A stretch of 46,892 nucleotides of DNA from Streptococcus pseudopneumoniae ATCC BAA-960 = CCUG 49455 (GTDB taxonomy: Bacteria; Bacillota; Bacilli; Lactobacillales; Streptococcaceae), in NCBI RefSeq assembly GCF_002087075.1, contig NZ_MWSM01000010.1:1-46892 (forward strand), written 5' to 3'. Within the stretch, counting starts at the first letter, position 1. Each line of letters starts with the position of its first letter. A model generated the notes under the pieces. The model was not told the DNA's origin. It made no database searches and saw nothing but the letters and a program-made list of their open reading frames with translations. The translations under genes were made by a program, and so were the position numbers. Shown in pieces: positions 34,211-43,900 of the stretch.

Positions 34211-35515
34211 CTAGTTTTTATTTGGGGTAAAATGATCGTTCTCAATTAAGTGTAAAAATTGCTGGGTAATGCTAGCAAAGATGCTGTTTTGGTCCAACAT
34301 TTCTTTTGGAAAATAAAAGCGATTATCTCCGTGGCGACTGCCAGCAAGGGATTGGACGATAGGAGACAGGCTAGAGAGTTCGGCCAGTTGACCATTTTTT
34401 TGTAAAATCTCAATCTGTGTCCGTGGATTTTCAGATTCGGGACGATAGATATCATAAGGGAGGTCAAAATTCTTATGAATGGCAGTGTAGTAGTCGGGAT
34501 CAAAGCCGATATCCTCAACCAATTTTCTCATGCTAGCGAGTTGGTCTTGGTCTTCTTGTGAAAAAGTAATGGATTTAAAGACCTTGCGGTTGACAAAGCG
34601 TTGCGACAGGTCTGCAAGAATCTTGTCAGGACTGGTCATCCAGAGTTGGAAGTAGGTATTCATCACACCATCATCCAGAGCTAGATAGTCAGACAAGGTC
34701 ACATTTTTTTCGAAGAAAGGCAGGAGGTGTGGAGAAGTTCGGGCAAAGAAATCCTTGTCCTCAGGATAGAGTTCCTTGGCGCGTTTGAGAAGATTCTGTA
34801 GGAGAACTTCCATGGCGCGTGTTGCGGGGTGGAAATAAACCTGCATGTACATCTGGTAGCGACTGAGGACGTAGTCTTCGATGGCGTGCATGCCATTGCG
34901 CTGAAAGGCGATACCATTTTCGACAGGACGAATGACTCGGAGGATGCGAGTCAGGTCAAATTCCCCATAGGATGCTCCTGTAAAATAGGAGTCGCGCAAG
35001 AGATAGTCCATACGGTCCGCATCAATCTGACTGGAAATGAGTTGCACCACCTGCTTGTTAGGATAGGTATGGTCTATGACACTGGCAACTTTTTCTGGAA
35101 AGTCTGGCGCCACTTGTAGCAGGACTTGGTGAATCTCCGTCTCAGGACTTTGGATGATTTCCTGGGTGATGCCCTCATGGTCTGTATCAAAGAGATGTTC
35201 AAAAGTATGGGAGTAGGCACCATGACCCAGGTCATGGAGGAGAGCAGCGGTCATGGTGAGGAGGGATTCGGCAAGATTCCATCCCTCAGGATATTTTTCT
35301 TCAAAAATCTCCGTGATACGTCGTGCAATTTCATAGACTCCTAGACAGTGGGAGAAGCGGCTGTGTTCTCCACCGTGGAAGGTATAACTGGAAGTTCCCA
35401 GTTGCTTGATACGGCGCAAACGTTGAAATTCTTTTGTATTGATCAAGTCATAGATGATTTGATTATTGACATGGATGTAGTTGTGAACAGGGTCACGGAA
35501 TACTTTTTCGTTCAT
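34211..35515 (-). CDS. HD-domain phosphohydrolase (dGTPase-like)
   Basis: A 434-residue HD-superfamily enzyme. N-terminal FRDPVHNYIHV and RRIKQLGTSSYTFHGGEHSRFSHCLGV lead to LLHDLGHGAYSH (the HD pair), with later QIDADRMDYLLRDSYFTGASYG. This is the pattern of YwfO/EF1143-type dNTP triphosphohydrolases. No ribosome binding site is seen: the ATG is 6 bases after a TATAAT on the same strand, which predicts a leaderless transcript. The HAD gene follows. Confidence 0.9.
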   Translation of the reverse strand: MNEKVFRDPVHNYIHVNNQIIYDLINTKEFQRLRRIKQLGTSSYTFHGGEHSRFSHCLGVYEIARRITEIFEEKYPEGWNLAESLLTMTAALLHDLGHGAYSHTFEHLFDTDHEGITQEIIQSPETEIHQVLLQVAPDFPEKVASVIDHTYPNKQVVQLISSQIDADRMDYLLRDSYFTGASYGEFDLTRILRVIRPVENGIAFQRNGMHAIEDYVLSRYQMYMQVYFHPATRAMEVLLQNLLKRAKELYPEDKDFFARTSPHLLPFFEKNVTLSDYLALDDGVMNTYFQLWMTSPDKILADLSQRFVNRKVFKSITFSQEDQDQLASMRKLVEDIGFDPDYYTAIHKNFDLPYDIYRPESENPRTQIEILQKNGQLAELSSLSPIVQSLAGSRHGDNRFYFPKEMLDQNSIFASITQQFLHLIENDHFTPNKN

Positions 35516-35521
35516 ATGACC

Positions 35522-35527
35522 ATTATA
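35522..35527 (-). promoter_or_regulatory. -10 box giving a leaderless HD-domain mRNA
   Basis: Minus strand reads TTTTGCTATAATGGTCATATG: extended -10, six bases, then the start codon. Transcription should start at or within a base or two of the ATG. Confidence 0.7.
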
Positions 35528-35586
35528 GCAAAAAGCTAGAGTTTTTGGTAAAATAGTAGGACAAGAGACAAGAAAGAGGACTTGAT

Positions 35587-35964
35587 GTGAAGATTCGGAT
35601 GCGAAATACGATTCAGTTTGATGAGCAGTTGGAAGTGATTGACCAACTTTATGACGTGGAAGTGCATGAAAAGGGAGATTATAGCTACCTGCTTTTCTAT
35701 AATGAGGAAAAGGAAAAAGTAGTGATTAAATTTCATGGTCAAGAACTGGTGATGAGTCGTTTTTCCAATCCCAAGACCATTATGCGCTTTTTAAAGGATA
35801 GTGATAGTTTAGCCTATATTCCTACACCTATGGGCATGCAGGAGTTTATCATCCAAACGAGTCATTATCAAGTTGATAGACAAAAGATTGAACTAGATTA
35901 TCAACTACAAAATCAAGAGGGACATCCCTTTGCTAGCTATCAATTGGAAATTACTTGGGGCTAG
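35587..35964 (+). CDS. DUF1934 family protein
   Basis: A 125-residue beta-rich, calycin-like protein of the DUF1934 (YwiB) family, of unknown function. It starts VKIRMRNTIQFDEQLE, with FHGQELVMSRFSNPKTIMRF in the middle. GTG start, GAAAGAGGA upstream, and a TGGTAAAAT extended -10 at about 35545-35553. It is divergent from the HD-domain gene, leaving a short shared promoter region. Confidence 0.8.
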   Translation: MKIRMRNTIQFDEQLEVIDQLYDVEVHEKGDYSYLLFYNEEKEKVVIKFHGQELVMSRFSNPKTIMRFLKDSDSLAYIPTPMGMQEFIIQTSHYQVDRQKIELDYQLQNQEGHPFASYQLEITWG

Positions 35965-36038
35965 GCTCTTATTTTTTTCAAATTTACCTGGCTATCTTCT
36001 CGGATTGGCTTCCTAATGTGGTAGATTAGGCTAATTTT

Positions 36039-36047
36039 TGGTATAAT
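36039..36047 (+). promoter_or_regulatory. ylxM-ffh promoter, extended -10
   Basis: TTGGTATAAT ends at 36047, seven bases before the ylxM ATG at 36055, so the mRNA is predicted to be leaderless. Confidence 0.7.
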
Positions 36048-36054
36048 AAAAGTT

Positions 36055-36387
36055 ATGGAAATCGAAAAAACCAATCGTATGAATGCGCTCTTTGAATTTT
36101 ATGCAGCGCTTTTGACAGATAAGCAAATGAATTATATAGAGCTCTATTACGCTGATGATTACAGCCTTGCTGAGATTGCCGAGGAGTTCGGTGTCAGTCG
36201 TCAGGCTGTCTATGACAATATCAAGCGAACAGAAAAGATTCTGGAAGATTATGAGATGAAATTGCACATGTACTCGGACTACATTGTCCGCAGTCAGATT
36301 TTTGATCAGATTTTGGAGCGCTATACCAAGGATGACTTTCTGCAGGAGCAGATAGAAATTTTAACAAGCATTGATAATAGAGAATAA
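36055..36387 (+). CDS. ylxM: YlxM, SRP-associated HTH protein (UPF0122)
   Basis: A 110-residue protein with a sigma-factor-like helix-turn-helix, [20 protein letters not shown]. It is always found before ffh in streptococci, and in S. mutans it modulates SRP function. The ATG lies at the predicted transcription start and no Shine-Dalgarno sequence is seen. An alternative start at codon 9 also lacks one. ffh follows after 11 bases. Confidence 0.93.
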   Translation: MEIEKTNRMNALFEFYAALLTDKQMNYIELYYADDYSLAEIAEEFGVSRQAVYDNIKRTEKILEDYEMKLHMYSDYIVRSQIFDQILERYTKDDFLQEQIEILTSIDNRE

Positions 36388-36398
36388 GAGGAAGAAAA

Positions 36399-37970
36399 AT
36401 GGCATTTGAAAGTTTAACAGAACGTTTGCAGAACGTCTTTAAAAATCTACGTAAAAAAGGAAAAATCTCTGAATCTGATGTCCAAGAGGCAACCAAAGAA
36501 ATTCGCTTGGCCTTGCTCGAGGCCGACGTTGCCTTGCCTGTTGTAAAGGATTTTATCAAGAAAGTTCGTGAGCGTGCAGTCGGCCATGAGGTCATTGATA
36601 CACTTAATCCTGCGCAACAGATTATTAAAATCGTTGATGAGGAATTGACAACCGTTTTAGGTTCTGATACGGCAGAAATTATCAAATCACCTAAGATTCC
36701 TACAATCATCATGATGGTTGGTTTGCAGGGGGCTGGTAAAACAACTTTTGCTGGTAAATTGGCCAACAAACTCAAGAAGGAAGAAAATGCTCGTCCTTTG
36801 ATGATTGCGGCGGATATTTATCGTCCAGCTGCTATTGACCAGCTGAAGACACTGGGTCAACAGATTGATGTGCCTGTCTTTGCTCTTGGTACAGAAGTAC
36901 CAGCTGTTGAGATTGTTCGTCAAGGTTTGGAACAAGCTCAAACTAATCATAACGACTATGTCTTGATTGATACTGCGGGTCGTTTGCAGATTGATGAGCT
37001 CCTCATGAATGAGCTTCGTGATGTGAAAGTATTGGCTCAACCAAATGAAATCTTGCTTGTCGTTGATGCTATGATTGGTCAGGAAGCAGCCAATGTTGCG
37101 CATGAGTTTAATGCTCAGTTGGAAGTAACTGGGGTTATCCTTACCAAGATTGATGGCGATACTCGTGGTGGTGCGGCTCTATCTGTTCGTCACATCACTG
37201 GAAAACCAATCAAGTTCACTGGTACAGGTGAAAAAATTACAGATATCGAAACCTTCCACCCAGACCGCATGTCTAGCCGTATCCTTGGTATGGGGGATAT
37301 GCTCACTCTGATTGAGAAAGCTTCTCAGGAATACGATGAGCAAAAAGCTCTTGAAATGGCTGAGAAGATGCGTGAGAATACCTTTGATTTCAATGATTTC
37401 ATTGCTCAGTTGGATCAGGTGCAAAACATGGGCCCAATGGAAGACTTGCTCAAGATGATTCCAGGTATGGCCAACAATCCAGCCCTTCAAAACATGAAGG
37501 TGGATGAGCGTCAGATCGCGCGCAAACGTGCCATCGTGTCTTCCATGACACCTGAGGAACGTGAAAACCCAGATTTGTTAAATCCAAGCCGTCGTCGTCG
37601 TATCGCTGCAGGTTCTGGAAATACCTTTGTCGAAGTTAATAAATTCATCAAGGACTTTAACCAGGCTAAACAGCTCATGCAGGGTGTTATGTCTGGAGAT
37701 ATGAACAAGATGATGAAGCAAATGGGGATCAATCCAAACAATCTTCCTAAAAATATGCCAAATATGGGAGGAATGGATATGTCTGCCCTTGAAGGAATGA
37801 TGGGACAAGGTGGTATGCCTGACTTGTCAGCTCTCGGAGGAGCAGGAATGCCAGATATGAGTCAGATGTTTGGTGGTGGACTCAAAGGTAAAATTGGTGA
37901 ATTTGCTATGAAACAGTCCATGAAACGTATGGCTAACAAAATGAAGAAAGCGAAGAAGAAACGCAAGTAA
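36399..37970 (+). CDS. ffh: Signal recognition particle protein Ffh
   Basis: A 523-residue SRP54 GTPase that binds signal sequences of nascent membrane proteins. The N domain is followed by the G domain with GLQGAGKTTFAGKLA, DTAGRL and TKIDGD. The Met-rich M domain ends with a Gly/Met repeat region (MGGMDMSALEGMMGQGG) and a basic tail. GAGGAAG precedes the ATG. A terminator follows at 37974-38004. Confidence 0.97.
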   Translation: MAFESLTERLQNVFKNLRKKGKISESDVQEATKEIRLALLEADVALPVVKDFIKKVRERAVGHEVIDTLNPAQQIIKIVDEELTTVLGSDTAEIIKSPKIPTIIMMVGLQGAGKTTFAGKLANKLKKEENARPLMIAADIYRPAAIDQLKTLGQQIDVPVFALGTEVPAVEIVRQGLEQAQTNHNDYVLIDTAGRLQIDELLMNELRDVKVLAQPNEILLVVDAMIGQEAANVAHEFNAQLEVTGVILTKIDGDTRGGAALSVRHITGKPIKFTGTGEKITDIETFHPDRMSSRILGMGDMLTLIEKASQEYDEQKALEMAEKMRENTFDFNDFIAQLDQVQNMGPMEDLLKMIPGMANNPALQNMKVDERQIARKRAIVSSMTPEERENPDLLNPSRRRRIAAGSGNTFVEVNKFIKDFNQAKQLMQGVMSGDMNKMMKQMGINPNNLPKNMPNMGGMDMSALEGMMGQGGMPDLSALGGAGMPDMSQMFGGGLKGKIGEFAMKQSMKRMANKMKKAKKKRK

Positions 37971-37973
37971 GAC

Positions 37974-38004
37974 GAAGGAAGGCCGCAGAGCTTTCCTTTT
38001 TTAG
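37974..38004 (+). terminator. ffh terminator
   Basis: Arms GAAGGAAGG/CTTTCCTTT with intervening CCGCAGAG and a T-run. Confidence 0.7.
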
Positions 38005-38051
38005 AAAAATAATAAAGGTCTATTTTGAATCTGTAAAGAATAAAAAATAAT

Positions 38052-38203
38052 AATACTCAATGAAAATCAAATAGCAAACTAGGAAGCTAGCCGCAAGCTG
38101 CTCAAAACACTGTTTTGAGGTTGTAGATAAGACTGACGAAGTCAGTCACATATATACGGTAAGGCGACGTTGATGTGGTTTGAAGAGATTTTTGAAGAGT
38201 ATA
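38052..38203 (-). repeat. BOX element upstream of mod
   Basis: Left ATACTCAATGAAAATCAAAT, right TTTTTGAAGAGTATAA, middle CAAAACACTGTTTTGAGG. A-to-C order reads on the minus strand. It lies about 40 bases before the mod promoter. Confidence 0.9.
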
Positions 38204-38243
38204 AATATAAAGAAAAATCAGAAATTGAGATTAGAGAACTCTT

Positions 38244-38305
38244 TTGATTTCAATCCTTATTTTTGATAAAATGAAGCTGTAATGTATTAAAAATGAAGCA
38301 TTACA
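38244..38305 (+). promoter_or_regulatory. mod operon promoter and inverted repeat
   Basis: TTGATT (38244-38249), 17 bases, extended -10 TGATAAAAT (TAAAAT at 38267-38272). A 7-bp inverted repeat, TGTAATG/CATTACA, at 38278-38305 covers the predicted transcription start, a candidate operator or 5' RNA hairpin. The leader is about 105 nt. Confidence 0.65.
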
Positions 38306-38382
38306 AAGATAGGATAAGCCAACTTAATTTTTTATAAAATTAAAATTACAAAAGCTTGACAAAGCTAAGAAAGGATACTACC

Positions 38383-40311
38383 ATGAGCACAGCACAGCAC
38401 AGCACAGCACAGCACACAGGTGAAAAGTCTGGACTTGAGAAATTAACTCTCACTTCCAAAGATGTTTTTACAGATAATATTTCAAAAATTGGTCAACTTT
38501 TTCCTGAAGTTCTGACGGAAAAGAGGGATGAATACGGCAGATTACATCCTGCGATTGACTTTGAGAAGCTTAAACAGTTTTTATCAGAGGAAATTGTGGA
38601 TGGTCGAGAATCCTATGAGTTTACTTGGGTTGGAAAGCGTGAAGCTATTGCAGAAGCTGGGCGACCAACTACCAAAACCTTAAGACCAGATCTTGATGAA
38701 AGTGTTGACTTTGAAAACAGTGAAAATGTCTTTATTACTGGAGATAATTTAGAAGTCTTGAAAATCTTACAAGAATCCTATCTAGGAAAAATCGATATGA
38801 TTTATATCGATCCACCCTATAATACAGGGAAAGACTTTGTATACTCTGATAAGTTCCAAAAAACAGACGAAGAGTTGAAGGAAGAGATGGAACTTTTGGA
38901 TGAAGAAGGACGCCAAGTAATTGGGCTCACAAAAAATGAAAAAACTTCGGCCCGTTATCACTCAGACTGGCTCAATATGATGTATCCACGCCTCCGCCTA
39001 GCGCGTAATCTTCTCAAAGATTCAGGTGTCATCTTTATCTCTATCGATGATAATGAACAAGCTAATCTGAAAGCTATCTGTGATGAGATATTTGGGGAGG
39101 AGAATTTTATAGCTAATGTAATTTGGGAACGTGCATATTCGCCTGTAAATTTGAAAAAGCACTTTTCAGAGAGTCATGACTATATTTTGGCGTATTCAAA
39201 AAATATAGAAATTTCAGTATGTAATGGATTACCTAGAAGTGATGAGGCTAATGATCGTTATTCAAATCCTGATAATGATCCAAGAGGAATATGGAAATCT
39301 GGAGATCTATCAGTTGGTCCAGCAATTCAAAATAATATTTACGAAATTGTGACACCAAGTGGACGTAAAGTTATGCCACCAAGTGGTTATAGTTGGAGAT
39401 TGAATCGAGATAGATTTGAAGAATTTGTTTTGGATAAGCGCATTTGGTTTGGTCCGAATGGAGATAATGTACCATCGATAAAACGATTTTTATCAGAGAC
39501 TAAACAGACGATAACTCCAATGACAATTTGGAAATATCAAGATGTTGGACATTCACAATCTGCTAGTCAAGATTTAAAGAGACTATTTGATGGAAATGCT
39601 TATTTTACATATCCAAAATCAGTACCATTATTAAAACGTGTTATACAGCTTTATAGTCAAGAAGAATCTATTATTTTTGACTTCTTTGGTGGTTCTGGTA
39701 CTACGGCAGATGCAGTCATGCAACTGAATGCGGAAGATGGTGGAAATCGTAAGTTTATCCTGTGTACTTTGGATGAGGAAGTAGCTGATAAGTCTGCTGC
39801 TAAAGAAGCAGGTTATGAAACTATTGATCAGATTTCACGTGAACGGATACGTCGTGCTGCTGCAAAGATTCAGGAAGAGCATCCAGAGTTGGTTGGCAAA
39901 CAAGACTTTGGATTTAAGGCCTACAAGTTAGCTTCTTCTAATTTCAAAGATGTTTCAGCTCGGCCAGATCAATTTATCCAAGGAGAACTTTTTGATAGTG
40001 TATCCAATATCAAGGAAGGACGTACTGGGCTTGACCTACTTTTCCAAGTTATGCTGACATGGGGAATGGAATTGTCATTAGCTATTGATTGGGAGAAAGT
40101 AGCAGGAGCAGAAGTTTATGATGTAGATCAAGGATCACTCATGGCTTGTTTTGAAGATGAAATCTCTGAAGAAGTTATCCGTCACATCGCTCAAGCACAA
40201 CCACTCCGTACTGTTTTCCGTGATAGCTCATTTGCCAATTCAGCAGATAAGATTAACGTAAGTGAAATCTTCAAAGAATTGTCACCACATACGAAAGTGA
40301 AGGTGGTGTAG
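38383..40311 (+). CDS. mod: Type III DNA N6-adenine methyltransferase Mod, phase variable
   Basis: A 642-residue beta-class adenine methyltransferase: DPPYNTGKDF (catalytic DPPY, 143-146) precedes the SAM-binding FFGGSGTT (434-441). The central region about 250-420 is the target recognition domain and differs in character (AT-rich, aromatic) from the conserved flanks. I chose the ATG at 38383, with AAGAAAGGA before it; a TTG at 38356 is in frame but has no Shine-Dalgarno sequence. Mod methylates one strand of an asymmetric site alone and forms the Mod2Res restriction complex. The AGCAC tract right after the start makes expression phase variable; the sequence given is ON. Confidence 0.95.
   Translation: MSTAQHSTAQHTGEKSGLEKLTLTSKDVFTDNISKIGQLFPEVLTEKRDEYGRLHPAIDFEKLKQFLSEEIVDGRESYEFTWVGKREAIAEAGRPTTKTLRPDLDESVDFENSENVFITGDNLEVLKILQESYLGKIDMIYIDPPYNTGKDFVYSDKFQKTDEELKEEMELLDEEGRQVIGLTKNEKTSARYHSDWLNMMYPRLRLARNLLKDSGVIFISIDDNEQANLKAICDEIFGEENFIANVIWERAYSPVNLKKHFSESHDYILAYSKNIEISVCNGLPRSDEANDRYSNPDNDPRGIWKSGDLSVGPAIQNNIYEIVTPSGRKVMPPSGYSWRLNRDRFEEFVLDKRIWFGPNGDNVPSIKRFLSETKQTITPMTIWKYQDVGHSQSASQDLKRLFDGNAYFTYPKSVPLLKRVIQLYSQEESIIFDFFGGSGTTADAVMQLNAEDGGNRKFILCTLDEEVADKSAAKEAGYETIDQISRERIRRAAAKIQEEHPELVGKQDFGFKAYKLASSNFKDVSARPDQFIQGELFDSVSNIKEGRTGLDLLFQVMLTWGMELSLAIDWEKVAGAEVYDVDQGSLMACFEDEISEEVIRHIAQAQPLRTVFRDSSFANSADKINVSEIFKELSPHTKVKVV
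38386..38415 (+). repeat. Six copies of AGCAC just inside mod: phase-variation tract
   Basis: (AGCAC)6 starts at the second codon and encodes STAQH twice. With six units the frame continues into GEKSG. With seven it reaches TAA at 38444-38446 (present-sequence coordinates), and with five TGA at 38421-38423. Slippage therefore switches the gene ON and OFF. Confidence 0.92.
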
Positions 40312-40314
40312 GCT

Positions 40315-40956
40315 ATGAGTTTTAATAAAAACGTCAAAAATATCAAAAAGAAGAATAATAGCAAAAATAGCAATTTTGAGAAGCTTGATGAAATGATTCA
40401 AGATGAAATTAGAAAACTAAAAATAGTTAGACGAGCTCGTATTTTGGCTAGTGAACGACTTGAGGGATATGCTAGTAAGTGGGACATGTATTTACTTTTG
40501 ATGGCTATTTTATCTAGTACCTTATTAGTTATTTCATTGATAGTTCCAAATGAAGGTTTGATAAAAAAAGTGGTTTCAGGATGTTTTTCTATGTATACAG
40601 TTATCATTCAATATTATGTGTCCACATTAAACTATAGAGAACGTGCTTTGAAATTCCATTATCACCATATAGAAATTAATAAACTTAAAGAATCACTTCA
40701 ATGGTTATCTCTACAAGGTTATAATTTTAAAAAGAAGAATGCTAAATTTAAAGTTATAGTAGAAAAATATAATCTTATTCTTCAGCAACAAGAAAATTAT
40801 AGTGAGTACGATTATCATAGAGCAAAGTGTAAAGAAATTAGACAGTTAGATTTTAGCATGGATAATATTTTCGTAAATATTCAACCGATTGTTATTATCT
40901 TATTTATTCTTAGTTACTTGTTCTTGGGAGGTATTTGCAATGAGATTACAATTTAA
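40315..40956 (+). CDS. SLATT-like membrane protein between mod and res
   Basis: A 213-residue protein. An N-terminal helical, charged segment has KIVRRARILASERLEGY. Two transmembrane helices follow (about 58-77 and 84-103), then YYVSTLNYRERALKFHYHH and a helical region ending QQENYSEYDYHRAK. This matches the SLATT pattern, a predicted pore-forming effector family seen with SMODS/SLOG nucleotide-signal and other conflict systems. A third hydrophobic helix lies at about 191-207. It starts 3 bases after the mod stop and overlaps res by 17, so it is an integral operon member. The family call rests on pattern recognition. Confidence 0.75.
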   Translation: MSFNKNVKNIKKKNNSKNSNFEKLDEMIQDEIRKLKIVRRARILASERLEGYASKWDMYLLLMAILSSTLLVISLIVPNEGLIKKVVSGCFSMYTVIIQYYVSTLNYRERALKFHYHHIEINKLKESLQWLSLQGYNFKKKNAKFKVIVEKYNLILQQQENYSEYDYHRAKCKEIRQLDFSMDNIFVNIQPIVIILFILSYLFLGGICNEITI

Positions 40957-43900
40957 AAAACAACAATTCCAGTTGGATGCGGTTAGTGCCATTGCAGATT
41001 TATTTCAAGGGCAAGCCAAACATACTGGAGTTCAGTATATGGCGGATCCAGGTCGTCTCAAGTCAGATGAGGTAGATTTGGTTTTAGATGCTTATCGAAA
41101 TGCACCGATTCAATTGAGTCAAGCAAGTGTACGAGAAAATGTTCATGCCATGCAAACTCGCTATGGTTTACGCCCTTCTGATAGTCTTTCTATTGATATG
41201 ATTGCTGGAAGAGAAGCTTATAATTTTTCAATAGAGATGGAGACGGGAACAGGGAAGACCTACACTTATATCCGTACAATTATGGAGTTGAATAAACGGT
41301 ATGGCTGGCTTAAATTTGTCATTGTCGTTCCAAGTGTTGCTATTCGTGAAGGAGTTCTCAAGTCTCTTCATATTATGTCAAGCCACTTTCAGATGGAGTA
41401 TGGGAAGCAACCACGCTATTTTGTTTATGATTCCTCACGTTTAGGTGATTTGGATAGTTTTGCCAATTCGTCAGACCTTCAAATCATGGTCATCAACTCT
41501 CAAGCCTTTAATGCGAAAGGGAAAGATGCGAGACGGATTCATTCTGAACAGGAAAGTTTCCGTTGGCGTCGTCCAATTGACGTCTTGGCAGCTATGAATC
41601 CGATTATGATTATTGATGAACCTCAGTCTGTTGAAGGGAAACAAACCAAGGAAAGACTAAAAGATTTCAAGCCATTGTTTACGCTACGTTATTCGGCTAC
41701 CCATAAAGAAAAACATGATATGGTTTATAGATTGGATGCCATGGATGCTTACAATCAAAAATTAGTGAAGAAGATTGCAGTTAAGGCTATTGAGCAAACT
41801 GGGACGACTGGGACACAAGGATATCTATATCTACAAGAAATCATTCCACAAAAAACAGGAGCACCCAAAGCAAAAGTTGAGTTTGAAGTAAAAACGCAGT
41901 CAGGTGTTAAGAGGAAATTGAAGGTGGTGGAAGAACCCTTTGATTTGTACGCTGAATCAGGGAATTTATCTGCTTATAAAGGAATGACCCTTAGTCACTT
42001 TGATGCAAGAGAGAACAAACTTCAAGTTGGTGTGACGCAAGAACTTCATGTCGGTGAAGTGATAGGGGAAGTGGATGAGTCGAGCATCAGAAGAATTCAA
42101 ATCCGAGAGACTATAAAAAGTCATATCGAAAAGGAAAGTAAACTGTACAATCGAAGAATTAAAGTATTATCCCTATTTTTCATCGATGAAGTGGCTAAGT
42201 ATAAGCAATATGATGAACATAATGATGCCTATAATGGTGAATATGCTCAGATTTTTGAAGAAGAATATCGAAATCAAGTAAACCAGTTTATCCAAACACA
42301 GGAACCAACTCCTTATCGTCGATATTTGGAGGCTAATCTTGAGGGAAATTCAGTTCATGCCGGTTACTTTTCGGTAGATAAAGTGAAGAAGTCAGATAAG
42401 ACCATTTTTGTGGACTATAAATCTGCCAGTGAAAAGAAAAATAATCTTTCAAATGACATTGATGCCTATGACTTGATTATGAAGGACAAGGAGCGTTTAT
42501 TGAGCTTTGAAGAGCCAGTTCGTTTCCTCTTTTCTCACTCAGCTCTAAAAGAGGGATGGGATAATCCTAATGTCTTTCAAATCTGTACGCTGAAGCAATC
42601 TTCAGCAGAGACTCGAAAACGTCAAGAAATCGGTCGTGGTATGCGTTTAGCAGTTGACCAAAACGGAATTCGTCAGGATTTTGAACTCTTAGGAAATGAT
42701 GTTCATGAAATCAATAAACTGACAGTAATTGCAAATGAAAGTTATGATCAATTTGCTCGAAGTCTACAAGAAGAAATCAAAGAACTCTTAGCAGAACGTC
42801 CTGTAAAAGTGGATGTTACTCTCTTTACGAATAAAGTTCTAACGAATCAAGAAGGTCAAACAATACGAATTACCAAGGAACAAGCAGATTCGATTCATTT
42901 TGATTTGATTCGACAAGGCTATATAGACCGTGAAGGGCAATTGACTGCAGAATATTTTACTACAAAAGAAAATCATCAGTTACAACTGTCTGAAACACTA
43001 GCAGGTTATGAGGATAAGCTGGTAGAGATATTGGAGAGCGTTTATCATGTTGGACAGTATGAAATTGAAAATGCCAATCATTCAGTCATTCAGTTCTCAA
43101 ATGAGGTCAATCAAGAAAATATTGCTCGAAAAGAATTCTTAAATCTCTGGAAGCAAATCAATCGAAAGACCAGCTATCAAGTAGAATTTGATGATGCGGA
43201 ATTGGTAAAACATTCGGTTGACTATATCAATGAGAAATTAGTCGTTAGCAAACCAAGTTTCCAAATAACTCAAGCAAGTGCAGCAGATATGAGTAAAGAA
43301 GAGGGACTGAACTTTACGGTAGCTGAAAATGATCGCCAACAAGAATATCTAACGGATTCGCAGATTATGACCAAATATGATTTGCTAGGGGAGATTGCTG
43401 AGCAGACTGGTTTAACTCGTAAATTGGTTGCGGAAATATTAAGTAAAATCTATGTCTACCAATTTGACAAGTTTAAACAAAATCCAGAAGAGTTTATTCT
43501 TAAGGTTTCAAAGCTTATTAATGAACAAAAAGCAAGTCAAATTATCAAGCATATTCAGTATAATGTGTTAAATGAAGAGTATGATATGGACTTGTTTTAT
43601 GACAATCCTGAAACTGCTAACAGATCAGATGATCACTTACTTGAATCCAAAAAAGGGATTTACAATTTTGTAAAAGTTGATTCAAATACGGAGAAGACGT
43701 TTAAAGAATCTTTGGAACAATACGAGGATGTTCGTGTTTATGTGAAGTTACCAGGGAAGTTCAGTATTGCGACTCCACTTGGAAACTATAACCCTGACTG
43801 GGCAATCGCCTTCCGTGAAGGTAGTGTCAAGCATATCTATTTTGTTGCAGAAACAAAAGGCTCTATGTCTAGTCTTCAATTAAAACAAGCTGAGCAAGCA

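Noticed and set aside
38356..38382. TTG start upstream of the mod repeat tract
   Set aside because: In frame but without a Shine-Dalgarno sequence; the ATG at 38383 has AAGAAAGGA at good spacing.
38386..38415. CRISPR-like short repeats
   Set aside because: A contiguous 5-bp tandem repeat inside a coding start, with no spacers. I saw no CRISPR array or cas gene in the window.
40889..40939. Longer N-terminus of res
   Set aside because: It overlaps the C-terminal helix of the SLATT-like gene; GGGAGG and the family N-terminus support the ATG at 40940.
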